Position numbers and translations under genes: made by a program. The notes beneath the pieces were generated by a model, which saw only the letters and a list, made by a program, of their open reading frames with translations, searched no databases and was not told where the DNA came from. From positions 62,001-126,000 of the forward strand of contig NZ_JAGEVL010000007.1 of the NCBI RefSeq assembly GCF_017583065.1: DNA of 64,000 nt, written 5' to 3'. Positions 35,382 to 44,450 of the stretch are shown here, one piece after another (within the stretch, counting starts at the first letter, position 1; every line of letters begins with the position of its first letter). This DNA is from Staphylococcus shinii (GTDB lineage Bacteria; Bacillota; Bacilli; Staphylococcales; Staphylococcaceae).

Positions 35382-35715
35382 AGTTAGAGATGTTATATTC
35401 AATGATAAGGAAGTAAATATTTACAATCAATTTTTTGGCGATGAGCCAACTAATATAGTTCCTCCACTTTTGTGCGCAAAGCTATGGCCAGAATTTACCT
35501 TGTTTCAAGAATTTATAGAAAATGAAATTTTACTTAGAGAAACCGAGGTTACTCAAATACAACCTTTAAGTGTAAATGAACATTATTTAGCACATATGCA
35601 TATTGTTGACTGTAAGAAAATTCGTCAATATATGAAATATATAGTCAAGTTAGAAATTAATAAAAATAAATATAAATGTATATCTATTACGCAAACTTTT
35701 TTGGAGCGTATTTAA
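35353..35715 (+). CDS. vraC: VraC, probable MaoC-dehydratase N-terminal-type hotdog protein
   Basis: A 120-residue protein starting inside vraB (MQHYSNDGHEVRD). The pattern VPPLLCAKLWPEF, a mid ERET/VTQIQPLS segment and LAHMHIVDCKK with a final beta strand matches what I expect of the non-catalytic N-terminal hotdog half of FAS1/MaoC-type hydratases. Catalytic Asp and His are absent. The next gene supplies the catalytic half. Start chosen at 35353 behind a G-rich ribosome site; the in-frame start at 35320 has none. Reported in S. aureus as VraC of unknown function; the hotdog assignment is inference. Confidence 0.75.
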   Translation: MQHYSNDGHEVRDVIFNDKEVNIYNQFFGDEPTNIVPPLLCAKLWPEFTLFQEFIENEILLRETEVTQIQPLSVNEHYLAHMHIVDCKKIRQYMKYIVKLEINKNKYKCISITQTFLERI

Positions 35716-35716
35716 A

Positions 35717-35980
35717 ATGTTTGAGCTAAATATAAAACAAGTAAATGAATATTTATCATTAATTAACGATCATAATCCTGTACATAAGCAAATTGTTCCA
35801 GGTCAAATGGTAGTTCAAATAGCCCTTACAAAAACAAAAGTAAATTGGTCATCTTACAGAGTCAAATATGTTGAATCTATTGAAATATCAGAAATTATTA
35901 AAGTTAAATTTGAAAAGCCTAATAAATTAATTATTTTAAATGAAAATGACAAAATAAAAATATGTATAACAAAAAAATGA
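35717..35980 (+). CDS. Small MaoC-like hotdog protein, catalytic half
   Basis: An 87-residue protein one base after the vraC stop. LSLINDHNPVH (residues 13-23) matches the R-specific enoyl-CoA hydratase signature with its catalytic Asp and His, followed by IVPGQMVVQ as the active-site helix. Full MaoC domains are about 130-150 residues; this is a minimal version ending shortly after the last strand. With VraC it could form a heterodimeric hydratase as in mycobacterial HadAB/HadBC. The terminator at 35971 overlaps its stop. Confidence 0.75.
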   Translation: MFELNIKQVNEYLSLINDHNPVHKQIVPGQMVVQIALTKTKVNWSSYRVKYVESIEISEIIKVKFEKPNKLIILNENDKIKICITKK

Positions 35981-36018
35981 GTTCCCAAATTTACTTAAGG
36001 GAACTCATTTTTTATTTT
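35971..36018 (+). terminator. vra operon terminator
   Basis: AAAAAAATGAGTTCCC (35971-35986) pairs with GGGAACTCATTTTTT (35999-36013). The stop codon of the last gene is part of the left arm. Confidence 0.9.
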
Positions 36019-36111
36019 GTTATAAGTTTTATATGTGCGAAAAACAAAAAGATTATTATACATTTTTTGCATAAAAATAAAGAGAAAAGTGATTAAAAGG
36101 TTGAGGTCAGT

Positions 36112-36139
36112 TTGACAATATTCATTAACTACGTATAAT
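36112..36139 (+). promoter_or_regulatory. proP promoter
   Basis: A fully consensus sigma-A promoter: TTGACA at 36112-36117, 16-base spacer, TATAAT at 36134-36139. The start codon is about 27 bases after the predicted transcription start. Confidence 0.8.
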
Positions 36140-36171
36140 TGTATAACATGTTAAAGGGAGTGGACATATTC

Positions 36172-37584
36172 ATGGATTATGAAAAGGATTTTGATAAAAG
36201 TAGTATAAATAAGGTTGATCCCAAAACTGCTAAAAAAACTGTGTTTGCCACAGGTATCGGAAACGCAATGGAATGGTTTGACTTTGGTTTATATTCTTAT
36301 TTAGCGGTGATACTCGGACAAAACTTCTTCAGTTCGGTAGAAAATGATCAACTCAAAACAATATTTACATTTGCAACATTTGCAATCGCGTTCTTACTTA
36401 GACCAGTCGGTGGTATTATCTTTGGTATAATTGGAGATAAATACGGTAGGAAAGTTGTATTAACAACAACCATTATTATGATGGCGTTCTCAACGTTACT
36501 TATTGGTATATTACCTACATACGATCAAATTGGTGTTTGGGCGCCGATACTACTTTTATTAGGTAGAGTGTTACAAGGATTTTCAACAGGTGGGGAATAT
36601 GCAGGTGCAATGGTATATATAGCAGAATCTTCACCGGATAGAAAACGAAATACGCTTGGTTCTGGCCTTGAAATTGGTACATTGTCAGGTTATATTGCTG
36701 CATCAGTATTAAGCGGATTATTATTCTTCTTTTTAAATGATGATCAAATGGCTTCATGGGGTTGGAGAATTCCATTTATCTTAGGCTTATTCTTAGGTAT
36801 CTTTGGTTTTTATTTAAGAAGAAAACTAGAAGAATCTCCAGTGTATGAAAACGAACTTGCAGATAAACCGAGAAGAGATAATATCGGTTTCTTAACAATT
36901 ATTAGATATTATTATAAAGATATTATTGTATGTTTTGTTGCAGTCGCATTCTTTAACTGTACAAATTATATGGTAACTTCATATATGCCATCATATTTAC
37001 AACAAATTATTAAATTAGATAGTACAACAGTATCTGTTTTAATTACAGTTGTTATGGCAGTGATGATTCCATTAGCATTAATGTTTGGTCGACTTGCTGA
37101 TAGAATTGGTGAAAAAAATGTATTTTTAATTGGATTGGTTGGTACTGCAGTGTTTAGTATTGCTGCTTTTTCACTTTTACAAACAACGTCGATTATCTTT
37201 ATTATCGTTGGTATCTTTGTCTTAGGTTTCTTCTTATCAACATATGAAGGAACTATGCCTGGTTCGTTACCAACAATGTTCTATACTCATATTAGATATA
37301 GAACGCTGGCAGTAACATTTAATGTATCTGTGTCATTATTTGGTGGTACGACACCGTTAATCGCATCTTCACTTGTAGCAAAAACAGGCGATCCATTATC
37401 TCCGGCTTATTATTTAACGGTTGTGAGTATTGTAGGTATTATCGTTATTTCGTTATTACATGTAAGTACAGCAGGGAAATCACTTAAAGGTTCATACCCT
37501 AATGTCGAAAGTGACGAAGAATATGAATATTATAAGGATAATCCTGATAAGGCATTGTGGTGGACGAAAGATAAGCGCGTTTAA
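36172..37584 (+). CDS. proP: MFS osmoprotectant transporter ProP
   Basis: A 470-residue metabolite:H+ symporter with twelve helices, very like S. aureus ProP from memory. Characteristic are [13 protein letters not shown] at the start, motif [10 protein letters not shown] after helix two, [12 protein letters not shown] and the acidic C-terminus. It takes up proline and betaine. No long C-terminal coiled coil is present, unlike E. coli ProP. AAAGGGAG ribosome site favours ATG 36172 over 36139. Backbone gene with its own strong promoter and terminator (37608). Confidence 0.9.
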   Translation: MDYEKDFDKSSINKVDPKTAKKTVFATGIGNAMEWFDFGLYSYLAVILGQNFFSSVENDQLKTIFTFATFAIAFLLRPVGGIIFGIIGDKYGRKVVLTTTIIMMAFSTLLIGILPTYDQIGVWAPILLLLGRVLQGFSTGGEYAGAMVYIAESSPDRKRNTLGSGLEIGTLSGYIAASVLSGLLFFFLNDDQMASWGWRIPFILGLFLGIFGFYLRRKLEESPVYENELADKPRRDNIGFLTIIRYYYKDIIVCFVAVAFFNCTNYMVTSYMPSYLQQIIKLDSTTVSVLITVVMAVMIPLALMFGRLADRIGEKNVFLIGLVGTAVFSIAAFSLLQTTSIIFIIVGIFVLGFFLSTYEGTMPGSLPTMFYTHIRYRTLAVTFNVSVSLFGGTTPLIASSLVAKTGDPLSPAYYLTVVSIVGIIVISLLHVSTAGKSLKGSYPNVESDEEYEYYKDNPDKALWWTKDKRV

Positions 37585-37607
37585 TTAAAAGTTTTAAATA
37601 TATTTAA

Positions 37608-37655
37608 AAGAGGGACAGAAATCAATTTTTTATAAAATGATTTTTGTCCCTTTTT
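37608..37655 (+). terminator. proP terminator
   Basis: AGGGACAGAAATCA (37611-37624) pairs with TGATTTTTGTCCC (37638-37650), then five T. Confidence 0.85.
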
Positions 37656-37877
37656 AGTATGATAAGGAATGAAATAATTTTTGAAGCAAGAAATGCTCGA
37701 GTTAGTGCTCATATATAAGCAAGACTAACTCAATAAGGTGATTGCAAGGACTAAAACTACTTATGTTCATTTCAGTTATTTACAGACTATATGATGAAAT
37801 AGTGCCAGACATTCAATGACCAAGACTGATTTTTTATGTTATCTTAAGATTAACTGAGAAAAATTAGGAGGATGAAT

Positions 37878-38324
37878 ATGGCTGTAACAGTAGAACAATA
37901 TTGGAGAACATTTATTGAAGCATTTCCAGAATATAAGGGTGTGAAATTTGAAGCATGGTCCTTTGGTGTTGATGAAGATGAATTAGCAGAATTAGTAAAG
38001 CAAGGTGAGAAAACTGCTACGACGAGTGGTTACGAAACGTATAAAGTTGAAGAAGAACCGCTACCTCAAGTAGGAGAAGTTAGTGTGATCTTAAATGAAA
38101 AGGGACAGCCAAAATGCGTAATTGAAACAACACGTGTTTATCAAACTCCTTTCAATGAAGTAACTGAACATCACGCTTACTTAGAAGGTGAAGGCGATAA
38201 GTCATTAACATATTGGCGGAAAGCACATATTGATTTCTTTAAGCCGTATTACGAGTCTTTAGGATTGGAGTTTAATGAATCTATTATCGTAGTATGTGAA
38301 GAATTTAAAGTGCTATATGTATAA
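37878..38324 (+). CDS. ASCH domain protein
   Basis: A 148-residue ASCH-domain protein: beta-barrel related to PUA, with the family helix KFEAWSFG, the Lys/Thr-rich KTATTSGYE loop (about residues 45-54) and EGEGDKSLTYWRKAHIDFF near the end. ASCH proteins of this type can hydrolyse N4-acetylcytidine or bind RNA; the specific function is unknown here. AGGAGG seven bases before the ATG at 37878. Single gene followed by an unusual structured region. Confidence 0.85.
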   Translation: MAVTVEQYWRTFIEAFPEYKGVKFEAWSFGVDEDELAELVKQGEKTATTSGYETYKVEEEPLPQVGEVSVILNEKGQPKCVIETTRVYQTPFNEVTEHHAYLEGEGDKSLTYWRKAHIDFFKPYYESLGLEFNESIIVVCEEFKVLYV

Positions 38325-38328
38325 AAAT

Positions 38329-38409
38329 AGTGGTACATAAGTTAGGACTGCTTCGAGGTTGCTCTCCAAGCAAACAAAGGGGACAATCTTTGCCTAACTA
38401 TGTACCACT
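38329..38409 (+). other. Structured RNA element (three-way junction) after the ASCH gene
   Basis: A 17-pair outer stem (38329-38346 with 38393-38409) encloses two hairpins: GCTT/AAGC (38350-38371) and CAAAG/CTTTG (38375-38392) with a GGGACAAT loop. It starts five bases after the ASCH stop and precedes the real terminator at 38439, which shows the same GGGACAA loop. Confidence 0.55.
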
Positions 38410-38438
38410 TAGGGTGAGTGTTTATAGGGTTGTGTGTT

Positions 38439-38483
38439 CAAAGTGTGTATAAGGGGACAACTTATACACGCTTTGCTTTTTTA
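38439..38483 (+). terminator. Terminator with GGGACAA loop
   Basis: CAAAGTGTGTATAAG (38439-38453) pairs with CTTATACACGCTTTG (38461-38475) around a GGGACAA loop, followed by CTTTTTT. Confidence 0.85.
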
Positions 38484-38580
38484 ACTTCATATGTCTTAAA
38501 GGGGAGTTAATTGTATATCTTAAATTCTGAATTCTTCTTAGTGCAATTTCTGCATAGTCTTCGATGTATAGAAAATGTGC

Positions 38581-38751
38581 TTAATAACTTAGCTTCATGT
38601 TATCAACATCATTTTCAAGTAGAGAGAGTAACTTATATAATTCATTCATGTTGAAATTTTCATCGAATTTAACAGAAATTGTTTTGAAAGTCTTGGTGAT
38701 AATTTCATATATTGGGTTACCATTTTCAAAAGCCTGTTTGTAGATAATCAT
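38581..38751 (-). CDS. Small 56-residue hypothetical protein
   Basis: An ORF starting at 38751 on the minus strand, nine bases after an AAAGGAGGG ribosome site, encodes a 56-residue soluble, mildly acidic protein (MIIYKQAFENGNPIYEII...) with a likely helix in its C-terminal half (NELYKLLSLLENDVD). It is below common length cut-offs. The strong ribosome site and coding-like composition support it. No family recognised. The upstream AT-rich 38760-38960 would hold the promoter. Confidence 0.65.
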   Translation of the reverse strand: MIIYKQAFENGNPIYEIITKTFKTISVKFDENFNMNELYKLLSLLENDVDNMKLSY

Positions 38752-38970
38752 GTTGTGATTCCCTCCTTTATCTCTCTACACTTATTATAATAATGGAAAA
38801 TCAATGTAAATACATGAGTCTACAGTATCAACTTTTTATCAGACTAATGTCGTATATTATTTGAAGATTTAAATAATTGTGCGTGTTAGGTATGATTTTA
38901 TAGGTTGTTTAAAGTCTGTATTATATATTTATAAAAGCCTTATTTTTCAAAACCTTCCATAATATATATA

Positions 38971-39009
38971 AAGCACACCTCACTATTAACATTCTTTTGA
39001 GGTGTGCTT
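38971..39009 (-). terminator. pdxK terminator
   Basis: AAGCACACCTCA (38971-38982) and TGAGGTGTGCTT (38998-39009) form a perfect 12-bp stem just past the pdxK stop; the minus-strand tail TTTATATATATT is only moderately T-rich. Confidence 0.7.
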
Positions 39010-39024
39010 ATGGCTCTTATTTAT

Positions 39025-39855
39025 TTAAACTTCTGTAACTTCTACATCTATGTGTTCAACGCGGTTAAATGCGCCGTGATCAACTGGACCAACGAAGTCG
39101 TTCATTTTCCAACCATTTTTAATTGCTGAAGCAACAAATGCTTTTGCAGCGATTACAGCATCTTTAGGTGATTTGCCATTTGCTAAGTATGCAGTGGTAG
39201 CAGCTGCGAATGTACAACCAGCACCATGGTTATAACTTTGTTGGAACATATCTGTTGTTAATTGATAGAATAGCTTTCCATCATAGTATAGGTCATATGA
39301 TTTATCTTGGTCTAATGCTTTGCCACCTTTAATAATTACGTGCTTTGCGCCTTGTTGGTGGATAATTTCAGCTGCCTTTTTCATATCATCTATTGATTTT
39401 AAAGTACCTAAATTGGCAAGTTGGCCAGCTTCAAATAAGTTCGGTGTTACGACAGTTGCTTTTGGTAATAAATGTTCTACCATTGCATCTGTGTTACCTG
39501 GGTTTAGCACTTCGTTTTCTCCTTTACATACCATTACTGGATCTACAACAAAGTAGTCTGCGCCAGATTCAACAAATGCTTCGCCAGCACGTTTGATAAT
39601 TTCTTGTGTACCCAGCATTCCTGTTTTTACCGCGTCTGGGCCGATTGAAATTGCTGTTTCTAATTGTTTTTCAAATACATCAAATGGAATTGGCGTCACA
39701 TTATGTGACCATGTTTTTTCATCCATTGTTACGATTGAAGTTAGGGCTACAATGCCGTATGTCTCTAGTTCTTGAAAAGTTTTTAAATCAGCTTGCATAC
39801 CTGCACCAGCGCTAGTATCTGAACCGGCAATCGTTAATGTTTTTTTCAATGCCAT
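39025..39855 (-). CDS. pdxK: Pyridoxal kinase of the ThiD/HMP-kinase-like type
   Basis: A 276-residue ribokinase-fold kinase matching the S. aureus pyridoxal kinase in length and sequence from memory. AGSDTSAGAGMQADLKT binds substrate, VDPVMVCKG carries Cys110, and SYNHGAGCTFAAA carries the anion hole and Cys214; these are the two cysteines of the dual-cysteine pyridoxal kinase mechanism. It phosphorylates pyridoxal (and possibly HMP). Ends with DVEVTEV. Usually annotated as thiD; the cysteine pair argues for pdxK. Single gene. Confidence 0.9.
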   Translation of the reverse strand: MALKKTLTIAGSDTSAGAGMQADLKTFQELETYGIVALTSIVTMDEKTWSHNVTPIPFDVFEKQLETAISIGPDAVKTGMLGTQEIIKRAGEAFVESGADYFVVDPVMVCKGENEVLNPGNTDAMVEHLLPKATVVTPNLFEAGQLANLGTLKSIDDMKKAAEIIHQQGAKHVIIKGGKALDQDKSYDLYYDGKLFYQLTTDMFQQSYNHGAGCTFAAATTAYLANGKSPKDAVIAAKAFVASAIKNGWKMNDFVGPVDHGAFNRVEHIDVEVTEV

Positions 39856-40029
39856 TAAATTTCACTCCTAAATATCTTTTGCACTTATCATACCATGTTT
39901 AACGTGTATTCTAAATAACGAGGTGTTGATAAAGGTGGCTTTGAGAAGCTTGTAAGGTTTTAGAGGGATTTATGTAAGTGAGGGTCGTTAAATTAATAAA
40001 CAGAGCGTACACCTGAGCTAAAGCTCAAG

Positions 40030-40073
40030 CGTAAGAACCCCTAATTTTGCTAAAGCAAAAAAGGGGTTCTTTA
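40030..40073 (+). terminator. Terminator just upstream of ung; possible small RNA end or attenuator
   Basis: AAGAACCCCT (40033-40042) pairs with AGGGGTTCTT (40062-40071), extended by ATTTTGCT/AGCAAAA. A smaller GAGCT/AGCTC hairpin lies at 40013-40025. The nearest upstream gene (pdxK) is on the other strand, so something transcribed from about 39900-40000 ends here, about 20 bases before the ung ribosome site. Confidence 0.6.
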
Positions 40074-40101
40074 TGTTACTATATGAATGAGGTGAGACGA
40101 T

Positions 40102-40758
40102 ATGGAATGGTCGGATGTTTTTCATGATATAACTACGCGACATGACTTTACTGCCATGCATGATTTTTTAGAAAAAGAGTATACTACTGAAGTGGTGTAT
40201 CCCGATAAAGAAAATATTTATCAGGCATTTGATTTAACGCCTTTTGAACACGTGAAAGTGGTCATATTAGGTCAAGATCCTTATCATGGACCTAATCAAG
40301 CACACGGACTAGCTTTTTCAGTACAGCCAGATGCCAAGTTTCCGCCTTCTTTAAGAAATATGTATAAAGAACTGGAAGATGATATTGGTTGTGTGAGAAA
40401 ATCTCCACATTTACAAGATTGGGCGCGTGAGGGTGTCTTATTATTAAATACTGTTTTGACAGTTCGCCAAGGAGAAGCGCATTCTCACAAAAATATTGGT
40501 TGGGAAATTTTTACTGATGAAGTGATAAAAGCGGTATCTGAACAATTGAAAAATGTTGTGTTTATTTTATGGGGCAAACCTGCGCAACAGAAAATTAAGC
40601 TAATAGACACTACGAAACACCATATTATTCAGTCTCCACATCCAAGTCCGCTGTCAGCATATCGTGGTTTCTTTGGATCAAAACCGTATTCTCTGACAAA
40701 TAATTATTTACAAACAAATGGCATTAAACCAGTGAATTGGTGTGAGAGTGAGGATTAA
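40102..40758 (+). CDS. ung: Uracil-DNA glycosylase
   Basis: A 218-residue family 1 [21 protein letters not shown] (residues 58-75) includes the water-activating Asp59, and [13 protein letters not shown] (about 182-194) is the DNA-intercalation loop with catalytic His. It removes uracil from DNA. GAGGTGAG ribosome site. First gene of ung-ywdI-ywdK, three and 23 bases apart from the next genes, an order also found in Bacillus. Confidence 0.95.
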   Translation: MEWSDVFHDITTRHDFTAMHDFLEKEYTTEVVYPDKENIYQAFDLTPFEHVKVVILGQDPYHGPNQAHGLAFSVQPDAKFPPSLRNMYKELEDDIGCVRKSPHLQDWAREGVLLLNTVLTVRQGEAHSHKNIGWEIFTDEVIKAVSEQLKNVVFILWGKPAQQKIKLIDTTKHHIIQSPHPSPLSAYRGFFGSKPYSLTNNYLQTNGIKPVNWCESED

Positions 40759-40761
40759 TAC

Positions 40762-41127
40762 ATGGAAAAAGAAAAGATTATTCAATTGATTGAACAGGAG
40801 TTAGTCCAAGCAGACGAAGCTCAAAGTAATGTTGATTTTGAGAAGCATATATATGCGATTCATACATTAACATCATTAGTTACTGAGACCCGTTCTAATA
40901 AACAACGTTATAGTGACAATAGTTTCAATGTATCATCTTCTTTTAAATCATCAACAGTACAACATGGAAATACTAAATCGAATATTTCTGAAAATGAAAT
41001 CAGAGCGATGGGCGGAAAAGTACCAAATAGTTCCAGTCAGAATGTAACAACCGACACTGGATTAAATTCTAATAAATTGGTTACAGATGATGAAATAGGT
41101 AACGGTGACTCAATTTTTGATTTTTAA
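40762..41127 (+). CDS. YwdI family protein (DUF5327)
   Basis: A 121-residue hydrophilic protein three bases after ung. Helical N-terminus ([37 protein letters not shown] in pieces), then a Ser/Asn-rich disordered linker and acidic end. Matches the YwdI/DUF5327 proteins that follow ung in bacilli; no enzyme motif. Function unknown. Confidence 0.8.
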   Translation: MEKEKIIQLIEQELVQADEAQSNVDFEKHIYAIHTLTSLVTETRSNKQRYSDNSFNVSSSFKSSTVQHGNTKSNISENEIRAMGGKVPNSSSQNVTTDTGLNSNKLVTDDEIGNGDSIFDF

Positions 41128-41150
41128 ATAATGGAAGGATGGAAATTAAC

Positions 41151-41516
41151 ATGATGAAAGTGTTTATTGTTTTAGGTGCGCTTAACGCGATGATGGCAGT
41201 GGGTACAGGTGCTTTTGGTGCACATGGGTTAGAAAATAAGCTATCAGAAAAATACTTATCCATTTGGGAAAAGGCGACAACTTATCAGATGTATCATGGT
41301 CTAGGATTATTAGCGATAGGTATCATTAGTGGTACTACATCTATTAATGTCAATTGGGCAGGTTGGTTACTATTCTTTGGTATTATATTTTTCAGTGGTT
41401 CATTGTATATTTTAGCTTTAACTCAAATTCGTATATTAGGCGCGGTTACCCCAATTGGCGGCGTACTATTTATTGCTGGCTGGCTAATGTTAGTTATAGC
41501 AACGATTAAATTATAA
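41151..41516 (+). CDS. DUF423 membrane protein (YwdK family)
   Basis: A 121-residue membrane protein with four helices. The DUF423 signature GAFGAHGLE (about residues 20-28), [16 protein letters not shown], and the terminal [14 protein letters not shown] are all present. GGATGG lies eight bases before ATG 41151. Third gene of the ung group. Function unknown across bacteria. Confidence 0.87.
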   Translation: MMKVFIVLGALNAMMAVGTGAFGAHGLENKLSEKYLSIWEKATTYQMYHGLGLLAIGIISGTTSINVNWAGWLLFFGIIFFSGSLYILALTQIRILGAVTPIGGVLFIAGWLMLVIATIKL

Positions 41517-41579
41517 AGTTATAATTGTTATAGAATTCATCTTATGGGTATAATACACTCCATGAGGTGAATTTTATTT

Positions 41580-43067
41580 ATGAGTCAAAATGAAAAACAG
41601 ATAGATAGAGGAGATTTAAAACAGAATTTATCTGAGAAGTTTGTATGGGCAATCGCCTATGGATCGTGTATAGGTTGGGGTGCTTTTATATTACCTGGTG
41701 ACTGGATAGGTCAATCAGGCCCGGTTTCTGCAGCGATAGGTATCGTCATCGGTGCATTATTAATGATACTTATAGCAGTAAGTTATGGTGCATTAGTAGA
41801 ACGTTTTCCTGTATCTGGCGGAGCCTTTGCATTTAGCTTTTTAGGATTTGGGAGGTACGTAAGTTTCTTCTCATCCTGGTTCTTAACATTTGGGTATATT
41901 TGTGTGGTCGCATTAAACGCCACAGCATTTAGTTTATTAATTAAATTTTTATTACCTGATATTTTAGAAACTGGTAAATTATATACGATAGCAGGATGGG
42001 ATGTGTATATCACTGAAATTCTGATTGCTTCATTATTATTAATTGTCTTTATGTTTATAGCAATTAAAGGTGCAAGTGTTTCAGGTTCTCTGCAATACTA
42101 TTTCTGTGTAGCAATGGTTATTACAATAATATTATTATTTTTCGGATCTTTCTTTGGTAATAACTTTTCTTTTGAAAATTTACAACCATTAACCAATGAA
42201 AGTAAGGGATGGTTTACTTCCATCATAATGATTGTGGCAATTGCGCCATGGGCATATGTTGGATTTGATAATATACCACAGACGGCTGAAGAATTTGATT
42301 TTTCGCCTAATAAAACATTCAAACTTATTGTATATAGTTTGTTAGCCGCAGCATTTACCTATGTATTGATGATATTATACACAAGTTGGTTAAGCACTTC
42401 GTCAACCAGTTTAAATGGAAACTTATGGTTAACAGGTGCTGTAACACAAGCAGCCTTTGGTTATATTGGTTTAGCAGTATTAGCAATTGCTATTATCATG
42501 GGAATTTTTACTGGATTAAATGGCTTCTTAATGAGCTCAAGTCGTTTGTTATTCTCTATGGGCCGTTCAGGTATTATGCCATCAGTATTTAGCAAATTGC
42601 ACAGTAGATATAAAACACCATATATAGCAATTATCTTCTTGGTTACTATTACGTTAATTGCTCCGTGGCTAGGACGTACGGCGTTGACTTGGATTGTCGA
42701 TATGTCGTCAACAGGAGTGTCGATTGCTTACTTTATTACTTGTCTGTCAGCTGCTAAATTGTTTAGTTTTAATAAAGCTAGTAATACGTATAGTCCTGTA
42801 TATAAAATATTTGCAATATTGGGCACGGTTGTATCATTTGTCTTTTTATTGTTATTATTAGTTCCTGGTTCACCAGCGTCGTTATCTGTACCGTCATATA
42901 TTGCATTAGGTGGATGGTTAGTGATTGGCTTAATCTTCTTTGTAGTCCGCTATCCAAAACTAAAGCGTATGGACAATGATAAATTAAGTAGATTGATTTT
43001 AAACCGTTCAGAAGATGACGTTGTAGATTTAATAAATGAACATAAGTCAGAGAAAGCGAATCAATAG
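41580..43067 (+). CDS. APC-family amino acid permease
   Basis: A 495-residue amino acid-polyamine-organocation permease with twelve helices. The unwound helix-1 motif reads GSCIGWGAFILPG (about residue 30), the helix-6 region APWAYVGFDNIPQTAEEF is typical, and a helix-8 FSMGRSGIMP follows. A hydrophilic tail (DKLSRLILNRSEDD) follows the last helix. Substrate not evident. GAGGTGA ribosome site; terminator at 43126. Similar gene in the same position in S. aureus. Confidence 0.87.
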   Translation: MSQNEKQIDRGDLKQNLSEKFVWAIAYGSCIGWGAFILPGDWIGQSGPVSAAIGIVIGALLMILIAVSYGALVERFPVSGGAFAFSFLGFGRYVSFFSSWFLTFGYICVVALNATAFSLLIKFLLPDILETGKLYTIAGWDVYITEILIASLLLIVFMFIAIKGASVSGSLQYYFCVAMVITIILLFFGSFFGNNFSFENLQPLTNESKGWFTSIIMIVAIAPWAYVGFDNIPQTAEEFDFSPNKTFKLIVYSLLAAAFTYVLMILYTSWLSTSSTSLNGNLWLTGAVTQAAFGYIGLAVLAIAIIMGIFTGLNGFLMSSSRLLFSMGRSGIMPSVFSKLHSRYKTPYIAIIFLVTITLIAPWLGRTALTWIVDMSSTGVSIAYFITCLSAAKLFSFNKASNTYSPVYKIFAILGTVVSFVFLLLLLVPGSPASLSVPSYIALGGWLVIGLIFFVVRYPKLKRMDNDKLSRLILNRSEDDVVDLINEHKSEKANQ

Positions 43068-43125
43068 TTATTACTTCTAGTAAAAATATGTAATTAACAT
43101 GAAATAGTGAAAATTTAATTATTAT

Positions 43126-43182
43126 AAAAAGAAGGCCAGTTAATCACAATGTTGCACATCATGGATTACTGGTCTTCTTTTT
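43126..43182. terminator. Bidirectional convergent terminator
   Basis: AAAAAGAAGGCCAGTTAATC (43126-43145) pairs with GATTACTGGTCTTCTTTTT (43164-43182) with one bulge. Confidence 0.88.
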
Positions 43183-43209
43183 ATATGTCTATAGGAGTAA
43201 ATATAGTGT

Positions 43210-43662
43210 TTATACACGCTTTTTACGTATTTTTGTTCCTGAAACAATTAGTTTGGCTATCTGGTCAGCAAAGAGTAACCCCAACGCTATTGCACCAGCT
43301 ATAAGCGTTACTTCTAACATAGTGTTTATAGCTTTACTAAACTCTAATAGTACTAGATTTTTAGTAGCGTCGAAGGCGAGGCCACCAGGAACTAATGGGA
43401 TTATTCCAGGAACCATAAAGATGATAACGGGTTCTTTTTTTATGCGAGCCATGATGTGGCTTAAACAACCTAGAGCTAAGCTCCCGAAGAAACTAGAGTA
43501 TATCGTGTGTGCAGAAAAACCATCATAAAATAAAATATAAACCATCCATCCGCTTGCTCCAACAAGACCAACAATGTTATAAAGACGTTTCGGAACATCA
43601 AATATTACGCCGAAAAAGAGGGAAGCGGTATAGCTAAATATAAAATTTAATATCCAAAACAT
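43210..43662 (-). CDS. Threonine/serine exporter ThrE, C-terminal half (DUF3815)
   Basis: A 150-residue membrane protein with about four helices, the ThrE_2/DUF3815 half (GFSAHTIYSSFFGSLALGC; PGIIPLVPGGLAFDAT). In corynebacteria both halves are one protein; in firmicutes they are split. ATG 43662 follows AGGAG by eight bases; the ATG at 43668 is too near. Its ribosome site overlaps the stop of the partner gene, so the two are coupled and stoichiometric. Exports threonine or serine, by family. Confidence 0.85.
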   Translation of the reverse strand: MFWILNFIFSYTASLFFGVIFDVPKRLYNIVGLVGASGWMVYILFYDGFSAHTIYSSFFGSLALGCLSHIMARIKKEPVIIFMVPGIIPLVPGGLAFDATKNLVLLEFSKAINTMLEVTLIAGAIALGLLFADQIAKLIVSGTKIRKKRV

Positions 43663-43673
43663 AGACATAACTC

Positions 43674-44450
43674 CTAAAAAATAATAAGTATCGTACTAAC
43701 GCCAGCGCCAATACCAAAAGCTGTGACGAGTGCTTCTAATGATTTAGTGGTAAACATCAACATATGTCCGCCGAACAAATCTTGAATGGCATTTGTGATT
43801 AATACCCCTGGTACGATTGGCATGACGGCTGCAATCATAATAGTAGCGACGGAACCACCTGGAATGAGATGATGACCAATAATTGTAATCAACCCAATTA
43901 CTAATGCCCCCATAAATTCAGGAATAAATTGGGCGTGCAATTTTTGATGTAATAATTCTACTACAATATAGCCAAAAGACCCAGCTAGTAATGCAGTTAA
44001 AACATCAATCAAATAGCCACCTTGTAAATATAAAAAGCTGACAGAAATAACTGCAGCAGCTATAAATTTATAAAAAAGATAATGGTTTTGAATGCTCTGT
44101 TCATTGTATATTTTTTGTAATTCTTGAAATGCGTCTTCTAGGGAAATATCACCAAGTGCTAGTCGTCTAGAAATGCCATTAGTACGTGAAATTCGCAGTA
44201 GATTCGTATCTCTTGTTTTAATTCTAAATATTCTTGGGTAAGACTCATTGTGGAGCATAAAATTAATAACGGTATTCGTAACGAAGCTATTACTCTCTTT
44301 GTATCCTAAAGTAAAAGCCATTCGTGTCATCGTATCTTCTACACGTGAACCTTCTGCCCCTGATTCTAATAGAATTCTTCCGGCAAGCATAATTACATCT
44401 TTTGCCATTTTTTCATCATAGCTCTCGATTGTTTGATTATATATTGTCAT
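43674..44450 (-). CDS. Threonine/serine exporter ThrE, N-terminal half (DUF1212)
   Basis: A 258-residue protein: soluble N-terminal domain (AGRILLESGAEGSRVEDTM, residues 23-41, the DUF1212 signature), followed by five hydrophobic segments including PGGSVATIMIAAVMPIVPG (about 195). Partner of the DUF3815 gene 11 bases downstream. The N-terminal domain is protease-like in structure but of unknown activity. Promoter likely in 44451-44520. Confidence 0.87.
   Translation of the reverse strand: MTIYNQTIESYDEKMAKDVIMLAGRILLESGAEGSRVEDTMTRMAFTLGYKESNSFVTNTVINFMLHNESYPRIFRIKTRDTNLLRISRTNGISRRLALGDISLEDAFQELQKIYNEQSIQNHYLFYKFIAAAVISVSFLYLQGGYLIDVLTALLAGSFGYIVVELLHQKLHAQFIPEFMGALVIGLITIIGHHLIPGGSVATIMIAAVMPIVPGVLITNAIQDLFGGHMLMFTTKSLEALVTAFGIGAGVSTILIIF

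Noticed and set aside
39025..39855. Annotation as thiD (HMP-phosphate kinase)
   Set aside because: Cys110 and Cys214 and the overall match to the S. aureus pyridoxal kinase argue for pdxK; thiD activity may be secondary.
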